Translations under genes and position numbers: made by a program
Notes under the pieces: model-generated
What the model was told of the DNA's origin: nothing
Database searches by the model: none
The model's input: the letters and a program-made list of their open reading frames with translations, nothing else
Assembly (NCBI GenBank): GCA_052389915.1
Contig: JBQTHL010000005.1
Location: 62,001 to 126,000 of the forward strand
Length of the DNA stretch: 64,000 bases
Direction of reading: 5' to 3'
Origin: Panacagrimonas sp052389915
GTDB lineage: Bacteria > Pseudomonadota > Gammaproteobacteria > Nevskiales > Nevskiaceae
In this document: one piece after another, positions 42,973 through 51,924 of the stretch
Layout: each line of letters opens with the position of its first letter
Position numbering within the stretch: position 1 is the stretch's first letter

Positions 42973-43581
42973 TCAGGGAAGCTTCGCGGACTGTTGTTGA
43001 AGAAATTCTTCCAGGAACTGCAAGCGATCATTGCCCCACCACATCTCTTCACCGATCAGCATGGTCGGCACGCCGAAGACGCCGCGACGATGCGCTTCGA
43101 GGTTGAGCGCTTCGAAGCGCTCGGCGGCCTCGGACGAATCGACGAAGACGAGGAATTCGGACTCCGGCCATACCAGCTTGCGGGCGATGCCCGCCAGCAA
43201 GGTCGAGTCGGCAAGGTCTTCGCCACCGCGTGCCCACCCACTCGCGAACGCAGCGGTGACGTAGTCCAGCGCGCGACCGCGGTCCTGTGCAAACAAAACC
43301 CCCTTGTTCATGCGCTCGGACGCGAAGGTCTTCGGGAAATTGAGCGGGACACCGTAACGCTGCGCCCAGCGGTTCATGTCGGTGGTGAGGTAGCGCAGCT
43401 TGACCGGCACCTGGCGATTCGAAGGGCCGGTGTTGCCTGCCGCGAGCTTGGCCCGCGGCAGGTCCATCGGCACGAAGCGCATCTCGTAGCCATAGCGCTT
43501 TGCCAGCGCCGGCAGCTTCTGGTGCGTCAGGTACGCGAACGGACTCAGAAAGTCGAAGAAGAATTCGATGGTCTTGGGCAT
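42973..43581 (-). CDS. nahD: 2-hydroxychromene-2-carboxylate isomerase (DsbA/kappa-GST fold)
   Basis: A 202-residue thioredoxin-fold isomerase. The start MPKTIEFFFDFLSPFAYL, with the SPF motif in place of a CxxC, AQRYGVPLNFPKTF and GVFGVPTMLIGEEMWWGNDRLQFLEEFL are diagnostic for NahD-type enzymes. It isomerises 2-hydroxychromene-2-carboxylate to trans-o-hydroxybenzylidenepyruvate with glutathione. It is 198 nt downstream of the extradiol dioxygenase, the preceding pathway step, and precedes the PAH-type oxygenase. Confidence 0.9.
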   Translation of the reverse strand: MPKTIEFFFDFLSPFAYLTHQKLPALAKRYGYEMRFVPMDLPRAKLAAGNTGPSNRQVPVKLRYLTTDMNRWAQRYGVPLNFPKTFASERMNKGVLFAQDRGRALDYVTAAFASGWARGGEDLADSTLLAGIARKLVWPESEFLVFVDSSEAAERFEALNLEAHRRGVFGVPTMLIGEEMWWGNDRLQFLEEFLQQQSAKLP

Positions 43582-43612
43582 GGTCAACGGTGTCACCTCG
43601 CCTACTTGAACC

Positions 43613-43734
43613 CGTCATTCCCGCGATACGAAAGCTTGTCCCCACGAAAGCGGGGACGGGAATCCAGTGGCCGCTCGCAGCCGCAACCGCCGTTCGGACG
43701 GAGAGACTGGATTCCCGCCTTCGCGGGAATGACG
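43613..43734. repeat. intergenic inverted element with ATTCCCGCG...CGCGGGAAT ends
   Basis: The ends CGTCATTCCCGCG (43613-43625) and CGCGGGAATGACG (43722-43734) are inverted copies. Inside, CGGGAATCCAGT (43657-43668) and ACTGGATTCCCG (43706-43717) also pair, and CCCC-N7-GGGG (near 43640-43654) makes a short hairpin. The GTCATTCCCGCGAAGGCGGG type of sequence is a widespread dispersed repeat in proteobacteria. It fills the widest gap of the 25-gene block. Confidence 0.6.
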
Positions 43735-43779
43735 TATTGGGTGTGTCACGCTTGTGTCCGTTTCCGAGCAGCGCAATCC

Positions 43780-44685
43780 CTAACTGAGCTTGATGTCCAT
43801 GCCGTAACCCGCGGCCTCATTTCCGTGGCCGAAGATGTCGCCGGTGTAGTGTTCCGACGAGCCCGTCGACTTGGCCGCACCCCAGCCCAGCTCCCATAGC
43901 CAGCCCGAAGGGTTGCCGTGGTAGAAGGTCAGGGCCTTGTCGTTGGAGTGCTTGCCGAGCTGGATCGCGACGTCGATCTGGCGCTTGCGCACGATGTCGT
44001 GCGCGATGCCCAGATCGTCCAGATCGGTGTACTCGATCATCAGGTGATTGATGCGCTTGGGCATGGGCCCCAGACCGAACGCCACAGAGTGCTGTCGCGC
44101 GTTGCAGCGCATGAACGTCGGCCTGGCCGTCATGCCGTTGGGTAACGGCAAGTGGTACTCCACCGAGCCTCGCAAGCCGAGCGTGCGATAGAACTTGTAC
44201 GCAGCCTCGTCGTCGTCCTGGCGCAGGATGCAGTGCCCGATGCCCTCTTCGCCGGTCACGAATTTTCCATACATGCGGCGCCCGGGGTGGAAAGGCTTGC
44301 CCGCATCCACTCTCGGACCCCAGAAGATTTCCGTCGGCACGCCACCCGGATCCTGGAGCTTGAGCAGGCCGAGCACGTGGCGCTCCTTGGCTTCCGATTC
44401 AGAGCCAAGCTTGAAGGTATAGCCGGCCTTGTCGAGCTTGGCTGCCATCGCTTCCAGCTCGTCCGGTCCCGCGACTCTCCAGCCGATGTATTCCAGATCA
44501 TCGGTCTTGCCAACGTGCGCGACGATGCGGTGGTGCCACAGGTCCATGCGCAGGTAGAAGCGATCCTTCTCGCCCTCGTCGACCAATTCCATGCCGACCA
44601 CTTCGGTCGCGTATTCCTTCCAGGCCGCGGCATTGCTCACCGACAGTCCGAGATAGCCCAGCTCCGTTACCTTGACGTCCACCAT
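43780..44685 (-). CDS. nahC: extradiol dioxygenase, 1,2-dihydroxynaphthalene/2,3-dihydroxybiphenyl type
   Basis: A 301-residue two-domain type I extradiol dioxygenase. Fe(II) ligands H151 (GIGHCIL), H214 (INHLMIE) and E265 (GWLWELGWG) are all present. It cleaves a catechol-type ring beside the hydroxyls. The partner set (NahD, hydratase-aldolase, PAH-type oxygenase) points to 1,2-dihydroxynaphthalene or a larger diol. It lies 42 nt downstream of the aldehyde dehydrogenase gene. The symbol indicates the type; substrate range is not known. Confidence 0.88.
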   Translation of the reverse strand: MVDVKVTELGYLGLSVSNAAAWKEYATEVVGMELVDEGEKDRFYLRMDLWHHRIVAHVGKTDDLEYIGWRVAGPDELEAMAAKLDKAGYTFKLGSESEAKERHVLGLLKLQDPGGVPTEIFWGPRVDAGKPFHPGRRMYGKFVTGEEGIGHCILRQDDDEAAYKFYRTLGLRGSVEYHLPLPNGMTARPTFMRCNARQHSVAFGLGPMPKRINHLMIEYTDLDDLGIAHDIVRKRQIDVAIQLGKHSNDKALTFYHGNPSGWLWELGWGAAKSTGSSEHYTGDIFGHGNEAAGYGMDIKLS

Positions 44686-44727
44686 TCGAGTTCTCCTGTT
44701 TGTTTGAATACGCTGTTTGGATTGGGC

Positions 44728-46239
44728 TCAGCGGCCGAACACGCCGATCGGTCCTTCTTCGAGATTGATGATCACGCTCTTGGTGAGCGTGTAGTGATGC
44801 AGCACTTCCTGCGCGAATTCGCGACCGAATCCGCTCTGCTTGTAGCCGCCCACCGGCATGCCGGCGACGAAGTTGTAGTAGCGGTTGACCCAGATCGTGC
44901 CGGTCTCTATGGCCTGCGAGATCTTGTGTGCGCGACGCAGGTTCTGCGTCCATAGACCGCCGCCGAGGCCATACGTGGAGTCGTTGGCCATGCGCACGAC
45001 TTCCTCGTCGTCCTTCCAGGTGATCACCGTGGAGACCGGACCGAAGATTTCTTCCTGCGCGATGCGCATGTTGTTCTTCACGTCGGTGAAGATGGTCGGC
45101 TCGATGAAGTAGCCCCTGTCGAAGCCGGGGACCTTGGCCTGGTGGCCGCCCATCAGCACCTTGGCGCCTTCTTTGGAGCCGAGTTCCAGATAGCTCGTGA
45201 TCTTGTCGTGCTGCATCTTCGAGGCCTGCGGCCCCATCTGCGTGGTCGGGTCGGTCGGGTCGCCGAGCTTCACCTTGCGCAGGTTGGCCTGGAATTTGTC
45301 CAGGAACGCATCCTTGATTTTCTCGTGCACGAACACGCGGCTGCCGGCAAGGCAGACCTCGCCCTTGTTCAGCACCACGGACATCGCGGCGCCTTCGGCG
45401 GCGGCATCGAGATCGGCGTCCTCGCAGACGATGTTGGCCGACTTGCCGCCCAGTTCCATGGTCTGCGGAATCACGTTGACCGAGGCGTACTGGATCAGCC
45501 GCTGCGCGGTCGGGCGCGAACCGGTGAACGCGACCTTGCGCACCTTCGGATGCGTGACCAAGGCCTCGCCGATATTCGGACCAAAGCCGGTGATGACGTT
45601 GACCACGCCCGGCGGAATGATGTCCGCCATCTCCTTGAAGAATTCCATCACACCGAGACAGACGATCTCGGAAGGCTTGAGCACGATGGTGTTGCCCGCC
45701 GCCAGCGCCGGCGCGATCTTGGCCGCCATCATGATTAGCGGCACGTTCCAGGGAATGATCTGCGCGCACACGCCCAGCGGCTCGCGGTGGACGATGCCGA
45801 GCGCAGAGGCCGTGCTGATCGACTCGCCGTGCAGATGGAAGGCTGAACCGGCAAACATCTCGAATTGCTCGATCGCCATCGGCAGATCGAAGTGCATCGC
45901 CTCCATCAGCGGCTTGCCGTTGTTGAGCGATTCCAGCATCGCGTAATCGTTGATGCGGGCGCGCATGCGGCGTGCGATCTCGAACAGCAGCTCCTGCCGC
46001 TGATGCGGCCGGCTGTGACGCCAGGACGCCAGCGCTGTGTAGGCGGCCTCGACCGCGCGCACCGCATCGGCTGCATTGCCGGACTGGATGTTCGACAACA
46101 GCTCGCCAGTGGCCGGGTTGTAGAGGCCGATCTTCTCGCCGCTCGCCCCGCCCTCCCATTTGCCGTTGATGAAGTGGCCGTACTCGGTTTGGTACAGCGA
46201 CGAAGTCACTTTCGGTGCTGTCGGTTCTGCTTTGCCCAT
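44728..46239 (-). CDS. aldehyde dehydrogenase, probably for an aromatic aldehyde
   Basis: A 503-residue NAD-dependent aldehyde dehydrogenase. IIPWNVPLIMMAAKIAPALAAGNTIVLKPSE binds the cofactor, MELGGKSANIVCEDAD has the base Glu, and NKGEVCLAGSRVFV the nucleophilic Cys. Its place between the extradiol dioxygenase and a salicylate-type oxygenase fits oxidation of salicylaldehyde-like products of the hydratase-aldolase. The active-site string is not the NahF type, so the substrate is inferred from context only. Confidence 0.85.
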   Translation of the reverse strand: MGKAEPTAPKVTSSLYQTEYGHFINGKWEGGASGEKIGLYNPATGELLSNIQSGNAADAVRAVEAAYTALASWRHSRPHQRQELLFEIARRMRARINDYAMLESLNNGKPLMEAMHFDLPMAIEQFEMFAGSAFHLHGESISTASALGIVHREPLGVCAQIIPWNVPLIMMAAKIAPALAAGNTIVLKPSEIVCLGVMEFFKEMADIIPPGVVNVITGFGPNIGEALVTHPKVRKVAFTGSRPTAQRLIQYASVNVIPQTMELGGKSANIVCEDADLDAAAEGAAMSVVLNKGEVCLAGSRVFVHEKIKDAFLDKFQANLRKVKLGDPTDPTTQMGPQASKMQHDKITSYLELGSKEGAKVLMGGHQAKVPGFDRGYFIEPTIFTDVKNNMRIAQEEIFGPVSTVITWKDDEEVVRMANDSTYGLGGGLWTQNLRRAHKISQAIETGTIWVNRYYNFVAGMPVGGYKQSGFGREFAQEVLHHYTLTKSVIINLEEGPIGVFGR

Positions 46240-46281
46240 CGTTGATCTCCTCGCTGTATTGCTGGGGTGTGTGACGTCCGC

Positions 46282-47544
46282 TCAGGTTGTGGCGGACGCG
46301 AATTTCATCGCGCGTTGGTAATAGTTCCAGTAGCTGACGATGGGCGCCTCGTTGGTCAGGTTGTCTTGCGGTTCGCCCTTGCGACCGCCCATGGCGATAT
46401 ACGACGTGGCGTCGCCATCACGCACGATGGCCTGCTGCACGAGCTCCATCGCCTCGCCGTCTTCCATCGAGATCAGCCCGCCGGGGCCGACGAGGTTCAT
46501 CTGTCTGAGCCGTGAAGTACGTACCTCGCTGCTGTCGTCCGCGTAGCCGAAATACGTCCAGACAAGTTCCATCTGGTCGACGGCACGCGGCAGCATCTGG
46601 CGCACGGCCAGGGAGTTCGCGATCTGGTGCACCACCAGGTTCGGAAAGATCGCGAGAATCGTGAGCGAGATTCCGTCCGCAAAATCCGGCTTGCCGGCAA
46701 GCAGACGCGGGTCTTCCAGCGTGAACTGCCCTTCCTGGTAAGTGCGCAGTCCGCTGGTCGAAGCCTCGTCTTTCGATTCTGTCCTGGTCGCCGTAATCAG
46801 CGAATGCCGACCCTGCGCATCCATTCGACAACCGCCCTTCTGCGTCGAGCGATAAAGGCCGAAGGTGCCGTGGAACAGGTGCAGCAGGCTGCCGTGATAC
46901 GCATCGCGCGTGTTCTCGGAATACAGCTTCCAGTTGCCGTGCATCACCTGGCGCTCGTCACCGAGCAATTCAATCGGCCGGCTGAAGATGCGATCCAGCA
47001 TCGTGCAGACGTCGGCACCGAGATAGCTCTCTAGCGATTCCACCTCGCCTTCCGCGGCGAAGCTCGCAAAGATCAGCCCGCGATACGTGGCGACGCGCAG
47101 TGGCGTGAGACCGTGCTGCTTCATATCAAAGCTTGACGGCATGCCGCCCTCGCCGCCCAGGCCGCGACGGAACGGCACGCCGAGCAGGGTGCCGTCCGCG
47201 TTGTACGCCCACTGGTGATAGACGCAGGTGAAACCGCTGTCAGCCTTGCCGCGCCGATCGCGACACACCAACGCCCCGCGATGCGCGCAACGATTGACCC
47301 AGGCACGGAGTACACCCTCGCGGTCGCGTGTCACCACCACCGGGGTATCGCCGACGAAGGTCGATTTGAAATCCGTCGATTCGGGCACTTCGGCTTCGAG
47401 GCCGACAAAATTCCAGTGCGGCCCACGGAAGACGCGGTCCTGTTCGCGATCGAAGATGCGCGGATCGGTGAAGACCCGATACGGCACCTGCATCTGTTCC
47501 GTCTGCGGCCATGCGACGAGGTTTGGATTCATCGGCGCGTTCAT
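46282..47544 (-). CDS. Rieske oxygenase alpha subunit 5 (salicylate/anthranilate-type)
   Basis: A 420-residue catalytic subunit. Rieske ligands C86-x-H88 and C107-x2-H110; iron ligands H217 and H222 with Asp214 in NTRDAYHGSLLH. It is a close relative of alpha subunit 2 (shared FKSTxVGDTPVVVTR, VNRCAHxGALVCR, VYHQWAY, GVPFRRGLxGEGGM). A salicylate 1-hydroxylase or similar role is plausible after the aldehyde dehydrogenase. Unusually, its beta gene is upstream of it and overlaps by 4 nt. Confidence 0.87.
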   Translation of the reverse strand: MNAPMNPNLVAWPQTEQMQVPYRVFTDPRIFDREQDRVFRGPHWNFVGLEAEVPESTDFKSTFVGDTPVVVTRDREGVLRAWVNRCAHRGALVCRDRRGKADSGFTCVYHQWAYNADGTLLGVPFRRGLGGEGGMPSSFDMKQHGLTPLRVATYRGLIFASFAAEGEVESLESYLGADVCTMLDRIFSRPIELLGDERQVMHGNWKLYSENTRDAYHGSLLHLFHGTFGLYRSTQKGGCRMDAQGRHSLITATRTESKDEASTSGLRTYQEGQFTLEDPRLLAGKPDFADGISLTILAIFPNLVVHQIANSLAVRQMLPRAVDQMELVWTYFGYADDSSEVRTSRLRQMNLVGPGGLISMEDGEAMELVQQAIVRDGDATSYIAMGGRKGEPQDNLTNEAPIVSYWNYYQRAMKFASATT

Positions 47545-48080
47545 ATGGGCAGCACCAGCAGCGTGTGAAAGCGGTCGTTGTCAGCGATGACCTTGCGGCT
47601 TTGGAAGCGCAGTCCCTGGTCGGTGAGCACCAGCGTGTCCGTTGCGTGTCCTACGCTGAACACGATGGGATCGCCCTCCATCGCCAACGTCCGCAACACC
47701 AGGTAGTTGCTCGAGATGCTCACCGTGAATTCGGTGCGATCGCCGATGAGCAGCTCGGTAACGATGTGACGGTAATACTGCTTTGCGTAGACATTGGCAT
47801 GTCGCAGGGACACCACGCGGTCGCGCATCATGCCGGTGCCTTCGCACATCATCGCCGTGGCCGGAAGCTTGCGATCCGCGTTCTCGCGCGTGGTCAGTTC
47901 GTAGCGTCCATCCGACGAGAAGAAGGCCGGCCAGTCTTCGAGACGGTCGCCGTCGATACAGGCGCAATAGGCCTGCATCAACTGCGTCGCCTCGAAGAAC
48001 AGCTCCGCGGAAGGAATCGCGCACAGATCCCGTCCATGAACCCAGGTTGCGCTCAAATGCTTGTTCGATTCCTTGGCCAC
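47541..48080 (-). CDS. Rieske oxygenase beta subunit 5
   Basis: A 179-residue subunit if the GTG at 48080 is used, which has AGGAG 11 nt upstream. The frame is open to 48173, with other starts that have weak ribosome sites. The core LFFEATQLMQAYCACIDGDRLEDWPAFFSSDGRYELTTRENADRKL and the end RFQSRKVIADNDRFHTLLVLPI match beta subunit 2. It precedes its alpha subunit, the reverse of the other six pairs. Confidence 0.82.
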   Translation of the reverse strand: MAKESNKHLSATWVHGRDLCAIPSAELFFEATQLMQAYCACIDGDRLEDWPAFFSSDGRYELTTRENADRKLPATAMMCEGTGMMRDRVVSLRHANVYAKQYYRHIVTELLIGDRTEFTVSISSNYLVLRTLAMEGDPIVFSVGHATDTLVLTDQGLRFQSRKVIADNDRFHTLLVLPI

Positions 48081-48223
48081 GCGGCTCGAGTCTCCTGAAG
48101 GCTCGTCAAGTGATGGGCGGTCGGTTTCGCCTCTGCCCGGAGTATGAGTCAGCCCCTTCATTCCTCCCATCACGAGCCATGCTTGCCGTCATCACGTCTC
48201 GTGATGAGACCGCAGTCTTGCCT

Positions 48224-49138
48224 TCAACCTCCCAGCGGGAAGGAAAACATGAACCAGAAGGCGTCGCCGCGAGCCGCGTTTCGCACCTCGGATTCGTGAT
48301 GCCATTGCAGGATCACCGCAGCCGCAGGCGTAATCCAGTAGCCGAGCTTGGGTCCTATCGCGAACTTGCGCAGCCGCTTGTCGAGCACCGTATTTCCGGC
48401 CTGCCGGTCGTCCTCGACCTGCACCGTGTAGTAGCCGCTGAAGCCGAGGTCCCAGCGGGTGTCTTCGAACGGCCGATAGCCGACACCATAGGTCAGACCC
48501 GCCTGAGCGCCGTCGCGATACTCGGTGTCGCGATTGCGCCCCTTGAACTCGTAGCCGTAATTGAGCGAGACGTCCCAGCGCGCGGTGGGAGTCCAGGTGA
48601 CGCCCCCGTTGATAGCCGCGCCGTAGCGGTTGAGGGTGCTGTTGGCGAACGCCCCCGCGTCGTAAGGACCAATCGGGCAATAGATCACCGTTCCGATCAG
48701 GAAATGCCAGGCACCCAGAGACCGCGTCAGGTAGAGCGGCTCGAATCCGTAGAGCGTCGGGCCATTGGTGAAGTCGTCGCCGAAGGGCGTCTCCACGCCG
48801 ACGTTCACCGCCAGGAACAGCACACCGGAAGACAGGTTGAAGCCGCCATATCCCTTGTCCCAGGTGTGGATCACGCGCGGTGCGACCGCGAAGCTCTGCG
48901 CCTCGAATCCGGGAACACGCTCGCCGTTCGCGTCACGGATGCTGTCGGCGTTATAGAACTGCGTGTAGCCGTAGAACTGGGTCTTGCCCGGCGGCGGCAT
49001 CATCCCGACGTAGACCGTCTGCGCACCGTGCGCGAAGTAGGTCTGTCCGCTTTCCGCGGCCAGCGCCGGCGCAGCGCTGCCCCCCAACATCAGGGCGAGC
49101 AGGAGGCATCGCAGAACGATGGCGCGCAAGGCCTGCAT
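48224..49138 (-). CDS. outer-membrane channel of the SphA/MetA-pathway family (first copy)
   Basis: A 304-residue beta-barrel-like protein. The leader RAIVLRCLLLALMLGGSAAPALA is a cleavable signal peptide. The mature part alternates short beta strands rich in Tyr, Gly and Asn and ends with an aromatic residue-rich strand (GDAFWFMFSFPLGG). Proteins of the phenol-degradation MetA family sit in aromatic-degradation operons and are thought to carry hydrophobic substrates across the outer membrane. Its paralogue is at 53304 with matching YxADSxRD, GFxA and ESxVRNAxxGD motifs. Confidence 0.8.
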   Translation of the reverse strand: MQALRAIVLRCLLLALMLGGSAAPALAAESGQTYFAHGAQTVYVGMMPPPGKTQFYGYTQFYNADSIRDANGERVPGFEAQSFAVAPRVIHTWDKGYGGFNLSSGVLFLAVNVGVETPFGDDFTNGPTLYGFEPLYLTRSLGAWHFLIGTVIYCPIGPYDAGAFANSTLNRYGAAINGGVTWTPTARWDVSLNYGYEFKGRNRDTEYRDGAQAGLTYGVGYRPFEDTRWDLGFSGYYTVQVEDDRQAGNTVLDKRLRKFAIGPKLGYWITPAAAVILQWHHESEVRNAARGDAFWFMFSFPLGG

Positions 49139-49158
49139 CAGGCCAACGTCCGACGTCG

Positions 49159-49989
49159 TCAACCCGCTTCGTCGAGAAAGTCGCAGACCAGTCGCGCGAA
49201 ACGGCCCGAGTGCTCGATCTGCGTCCAGTGTCCGCACTTGCCGAAGATGTGGAGCTGCGAGTTCGGAATCCAGTGCGAAAGCTTGAGCGCGTTGCTCTGC
49301 GGAATCACCTGGTCTTCGCGGCCGTGGATGATCAGGGTCTCGTGCGGCAGCTCGCGCAGCTTATGTACCGGACTGCACAGCGCCTCGATGCTGCGCTGCC
49401 GCGGCTCCGGGAACATCGCGGCGTAGGCTTCCTGAAGGCCCGGCTGGAGACTCGCCTCGTAACGCATGCGCGCGAGATCGTCGGTGACGATGGACCGGTC
49501 ATAGGCAAACAGATCCATCATGCGGCGCATCTTCTCGAACGAGGGCGTGTAGCCCCAGACCTCGTCGAGCGCTGGCGTCAGCTCGAAGTCCACACCGGCG
49601 CTGCCCATGAGCACGAGCCGCCGCACGCGCTTGGGGTGACGCACCGCGATGGCCAGCGAGAGCGCACCGCCGAATGAATTGCCGACCAGGTCGGCCTGCT
49701 CGATCTTCAGTGCGTCCAGCAACCCTATCGCATGCGCCACCCAGGTATCCAGGTTGTAGCGGAGACTGGCCGGTCGATCCGTGTAGCCGAAGCCCAGCAT
49801 GTCCGGCGCGATCACGCGCCGCGCCTTCGACAGTGCCGGCATCACTAGGCGCCAGTTGGCCCAGGCACTGACGCCAGGGCCGGACCCGTGAATCATCAGC
49901 ACGGGAGAACCGCTACCGAGGTCGTGATAGTTGGTGCCGATGCCACCGGCCCTGATGCGCTTGCCGACTTCCGGATTACCTGTGCTCAT
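49159..49989 (-). CDS. meta-cleavage product hydrolase (alpha/beta hydrolase, XylF/DmpD/BphD-like)
   Basis: A 276-residue alpha/beta hydrolase. The catalytic triad is S105 (GNSFGG), D226 (HGREDQVIP) and H254 (GKCGHWTQIE); the oxyanion segment is LMIHGSGPGVSAW. The GKCGHW motif is typical of hydrolases acting on 2-hydroxy-6-oxo-dienoates from meta cleavage. No catechol 2,3-dioxygenase is next to it; the only ring-cleavage enzyme in view is at 43780. It lies 58 nt downstream of beta subunit 6. Confidence 0.86.
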   Translation of the reverse strand: MSTGNPEVGKRIRAGGIGTNYHDLGSGSPVLMIHGSGPGVSAWANWRLVMPALSKARRVIAPDMLGFGYTDRPASLRYNLDTWVAHAIGLLDALKIEQADLVGNSFGGALSLAIAVRHPKRVRRLVLMGSAGVDFELTPALDEVWGYTPSFEKMRRMMDLFAYDRSIVTDDLARMRYEASLQPGLQEAYAAMFPEPRQRSIEALCSPVHKLRELPHETLIIHGREDQVIPQSNALKLSHWIPNSQLHIFGKCGHWTQIEHSGRFARLVCDFLDEAG

Positions 49990-50047
49990 GATTTTTCTCG
50001 ATGGGATGAATGTCGCGATGCGCGATCAGGTGCTGATCGACAGAAAA

Positions 50048-50560
50048 CTAGACGCTGTAGACGTCGAGAACCGTAGGAATCGTGTCGTTGTAAACCAGCA
50101 CTTTTTTCTTCCGGATGCGCCAGCTGCTGTCGCTGGGCGCGAGCAGGTATTCGTAGCGGCCGAAGAAGCGCGAGGCCGCACCGAAGCGGAACAGGTGCGT
50201 CACCCAGTTCGCCGTGACCTCCAGGTTTCCGTCCGGCAACTCGGCGATCAGCGGGTTGCTAACGAGGTGGCAGGTGCGCGGCATCGGCGTGGACGCGGCC
50301 GAGCGCTCGGTGCGGATGCGGAATACACGATCTTCCAGGCCCGTGCGATCCGGGTAGTACATCAGCGACACACCCTGGTGCGGATCTTCCGCGTACTCAT
50401 GTTCCGAATCCCAGCTTGGAATCCAGTACTCGGCGCCTTCCTCGAACAGCGCGAGCCAGGCGTCCCACTGCCGCGTGTCCACGTAATGCGCTTCACGCGA
50501 GAGGAATTCATCGATCGCGCTGCGCAGGCGCACCGGGTCGTTCATCGGCTCGACGCGCAT
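50048..50560 (-). CDS. Rieske oxygenase beta subunit 6 (BenB-type)
   Basis: A 170-residue small subunit from Met50560, which shares a base with the alpha stop (TGATG). LRSAIDEFLSREAHYVDTRQWDAWLALFEEGAEYWIPSWDSEHEYAEDPHQGVSLMYYPDR is typical of BenB/XylY and anthranilate small subunits, with the end VYNDTIPTVLDVYSV. It pairs with alpha subunit 6. Confidence 0.88.
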   Translation of the reverse strand: MRVEPMNDPVRLRSAIDEFLSREAHYVDTRQWDAWLALFEEGAEYWIPSWDSEHEYAEDPHQGVSLMYYPDRTGLEDRVFRIRTERSAASTPMPRTCHLVSNPLIAELPDGNLEVTANWVTHLFRFGAASRFFGRYEYLLAPSDSSWRIRKKKVLVYNDTIPTVLDVYSV

Positions 50561-51894
50561 CAGGCGATCTCCCGGATGGCCGGCGCCATCAGCTCGGCCC
50601 AACGCTGGTGCTGCGGCAGTACCACGCCCTCGTCTTCAATCTTCCCGCCGCTACGCAAGGGGCGCAGGCCCAGGGCCTTGGCTTTCTCGTCCGGCCCGTC
50701 GATCTCGTGCGCCGCGCCGCGACTCACGTCGCTCCAGCGCATGATGCGGTGGTTCTTGTAGCCGACATGCGAGGCGTTGAACTCGGAGAGATCATCCGGC
50801 GTCGCCATGCCGCTGGCATTGAAGAAGTCCTCGTACTGACGCAGGCGCTTCGAGCGCGATTCCCGATCCTCGCCAACGGTCCCGAAGCAGTAGATGGTGA
50901 CCTCGGTCTTGTCCACGGCCAGCGGCCGGATCACGCGGATCTGCGTGCTCATCTGGTCCATCAGGAACACGTTGGGATAGATCAGCATGTTGCGCAGATA
51001 GCCCACCGCCCAGTCCGCGCGTACCTTGCCCATGCGCTCGGCCAGCGGTTCGCGCTGCGGCCACAGCGGGCTGACCTCGGGGTTCGGCCATTCGCTCCAG
51101 ATCATGGCGTGGCCGCGACCCAGATCGTAGAAGCCACCGGCCGAGCGCGAGATGCCGCCGGCGTTGCGCACCTCGACTTTCTGGCCCGCCGCCTTGCGCT
51201 CCATGCGGTTCTTGACCGTGGACACGTAATTGCCGTGCACGGTGTTGACGTGGAGCCCGTCGAGACCGTTCTCAGCGGCCGACTTCCAGTTGCCGTCGTA
51301 GGTGTAGGTGGAAAATCCCTTGAGCACTTCCACGCCCTGCGGCGACTGATCGACGATCAGGTCGATGAAGTTCTTGCTCTCGGCGAGGTTGTCCACCAGC
51401 GGTTCGGCCTCGTCGTTGAGCGTGCCGAAGATGAAGCCGCGATAGCTTTCTACGCGCACCTTGCGCAGGCCGCGCTTCGACTTGTCGAAACCCGCCGGAA
51501 ATCCGGCGCGCGCTTCGGAAACCGCAGACCGAAGATTGCCGTCGAGATCGAAAGTCCAGCCGTGAAAGCTGCACGAGAAATCACCGGTCGAGCCCTTGAT
51601 CTTGCGGCACAGGGTAGAGCCGCGGTGCGTGCAGATGTTCACCAGGCAGCCGAGCTTGCCCTGGTCGTTGCGATTCACGATCACCGGCACGCGGCCGATC
51701 CAGGTCGTGAGGTAATCACGCGGCTTGGGCAACTGGCTCTCGTGCGCCAGGTACACCCAGACCTTTTCCCAGATCAGCGGGAACTCCTGCTCGAACAACG
51801 CAGTGTCGGCGAACAGCCGCCGGTCGAGTGCGCGGGTACCGCCGGGGCCGTGGAGCACGAACTCGTCCAGCTTCACATCGATCATCTGATTCAT
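50560..51894 (-). CDS. Rieske oxygenase alpha subunit 6 (benzoate/toluate 1,2-dioxygenase BenA-type)
   Basis: A 444-residue catalytic subunit. Rieske ligands C88-x-H90 and C108-x2-H111; iron ligands H215 and H220 with Asp212 in NGLDGLHVNTVH. WVYLAHESQLPKPRDYLTTWIGRVPVIV, IDLIVDQSPQGVEVLKG, YPNVFLMDQMSTQIRVIRPL and FFNASGMATPDDL are diagnostic for BenA/XylX/AntA. It should convert a benzoate-type acid to a diol carboxylate. BenA systems normally use a BenC reductase; none is present. It follows the XylM-like gene by 30 nt, suggesting alkylarene oxidation upstream. Confidence 0.88.
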   Translation of the reverse strand: MNQMIDVKLDEFVLHGPGGTRALDRRLFADTALFEQEFPLIWEKVWVYLAHESQLPKPRDYLTTWIGRVPVIVNRNDQGKLGCLVNICTHRGSTLCRKIKGSTGDFSCSFHGWTFDLDGNLRSAVSEARAGFPAGFDKSKRGLRKVRVESYRGFIFGTLNDEAEPLVDNLAESKNFIDLIVDQSPQGVEVLKGFSTYTYDGNWKSAAENGLDGLHVNTVHGNYVSTVKNRMERKAAGQKVEVRNAGGISRSAGGFYDLGRGHAMIWSEWPNPEVSPLWPQREPLAERMGKVRADWAVGYLRNMLIYPNVFLMDQMSTQIRVIRPLAVDKTEVTIYCFGTVGEDRESRSKRLRQYEDFFNASGMATPDDLSEFNASHVGYKNHRIMRWSDVSRGAAHEIDGPDEKAKALGLRPLRSGGKIEDEGVVLPQHQRWAELMAPAIREIA

Positions 51895-51924
51895 CTTGTT
51901 TTCTCCTCGTCGCTCGCAGCTCTC

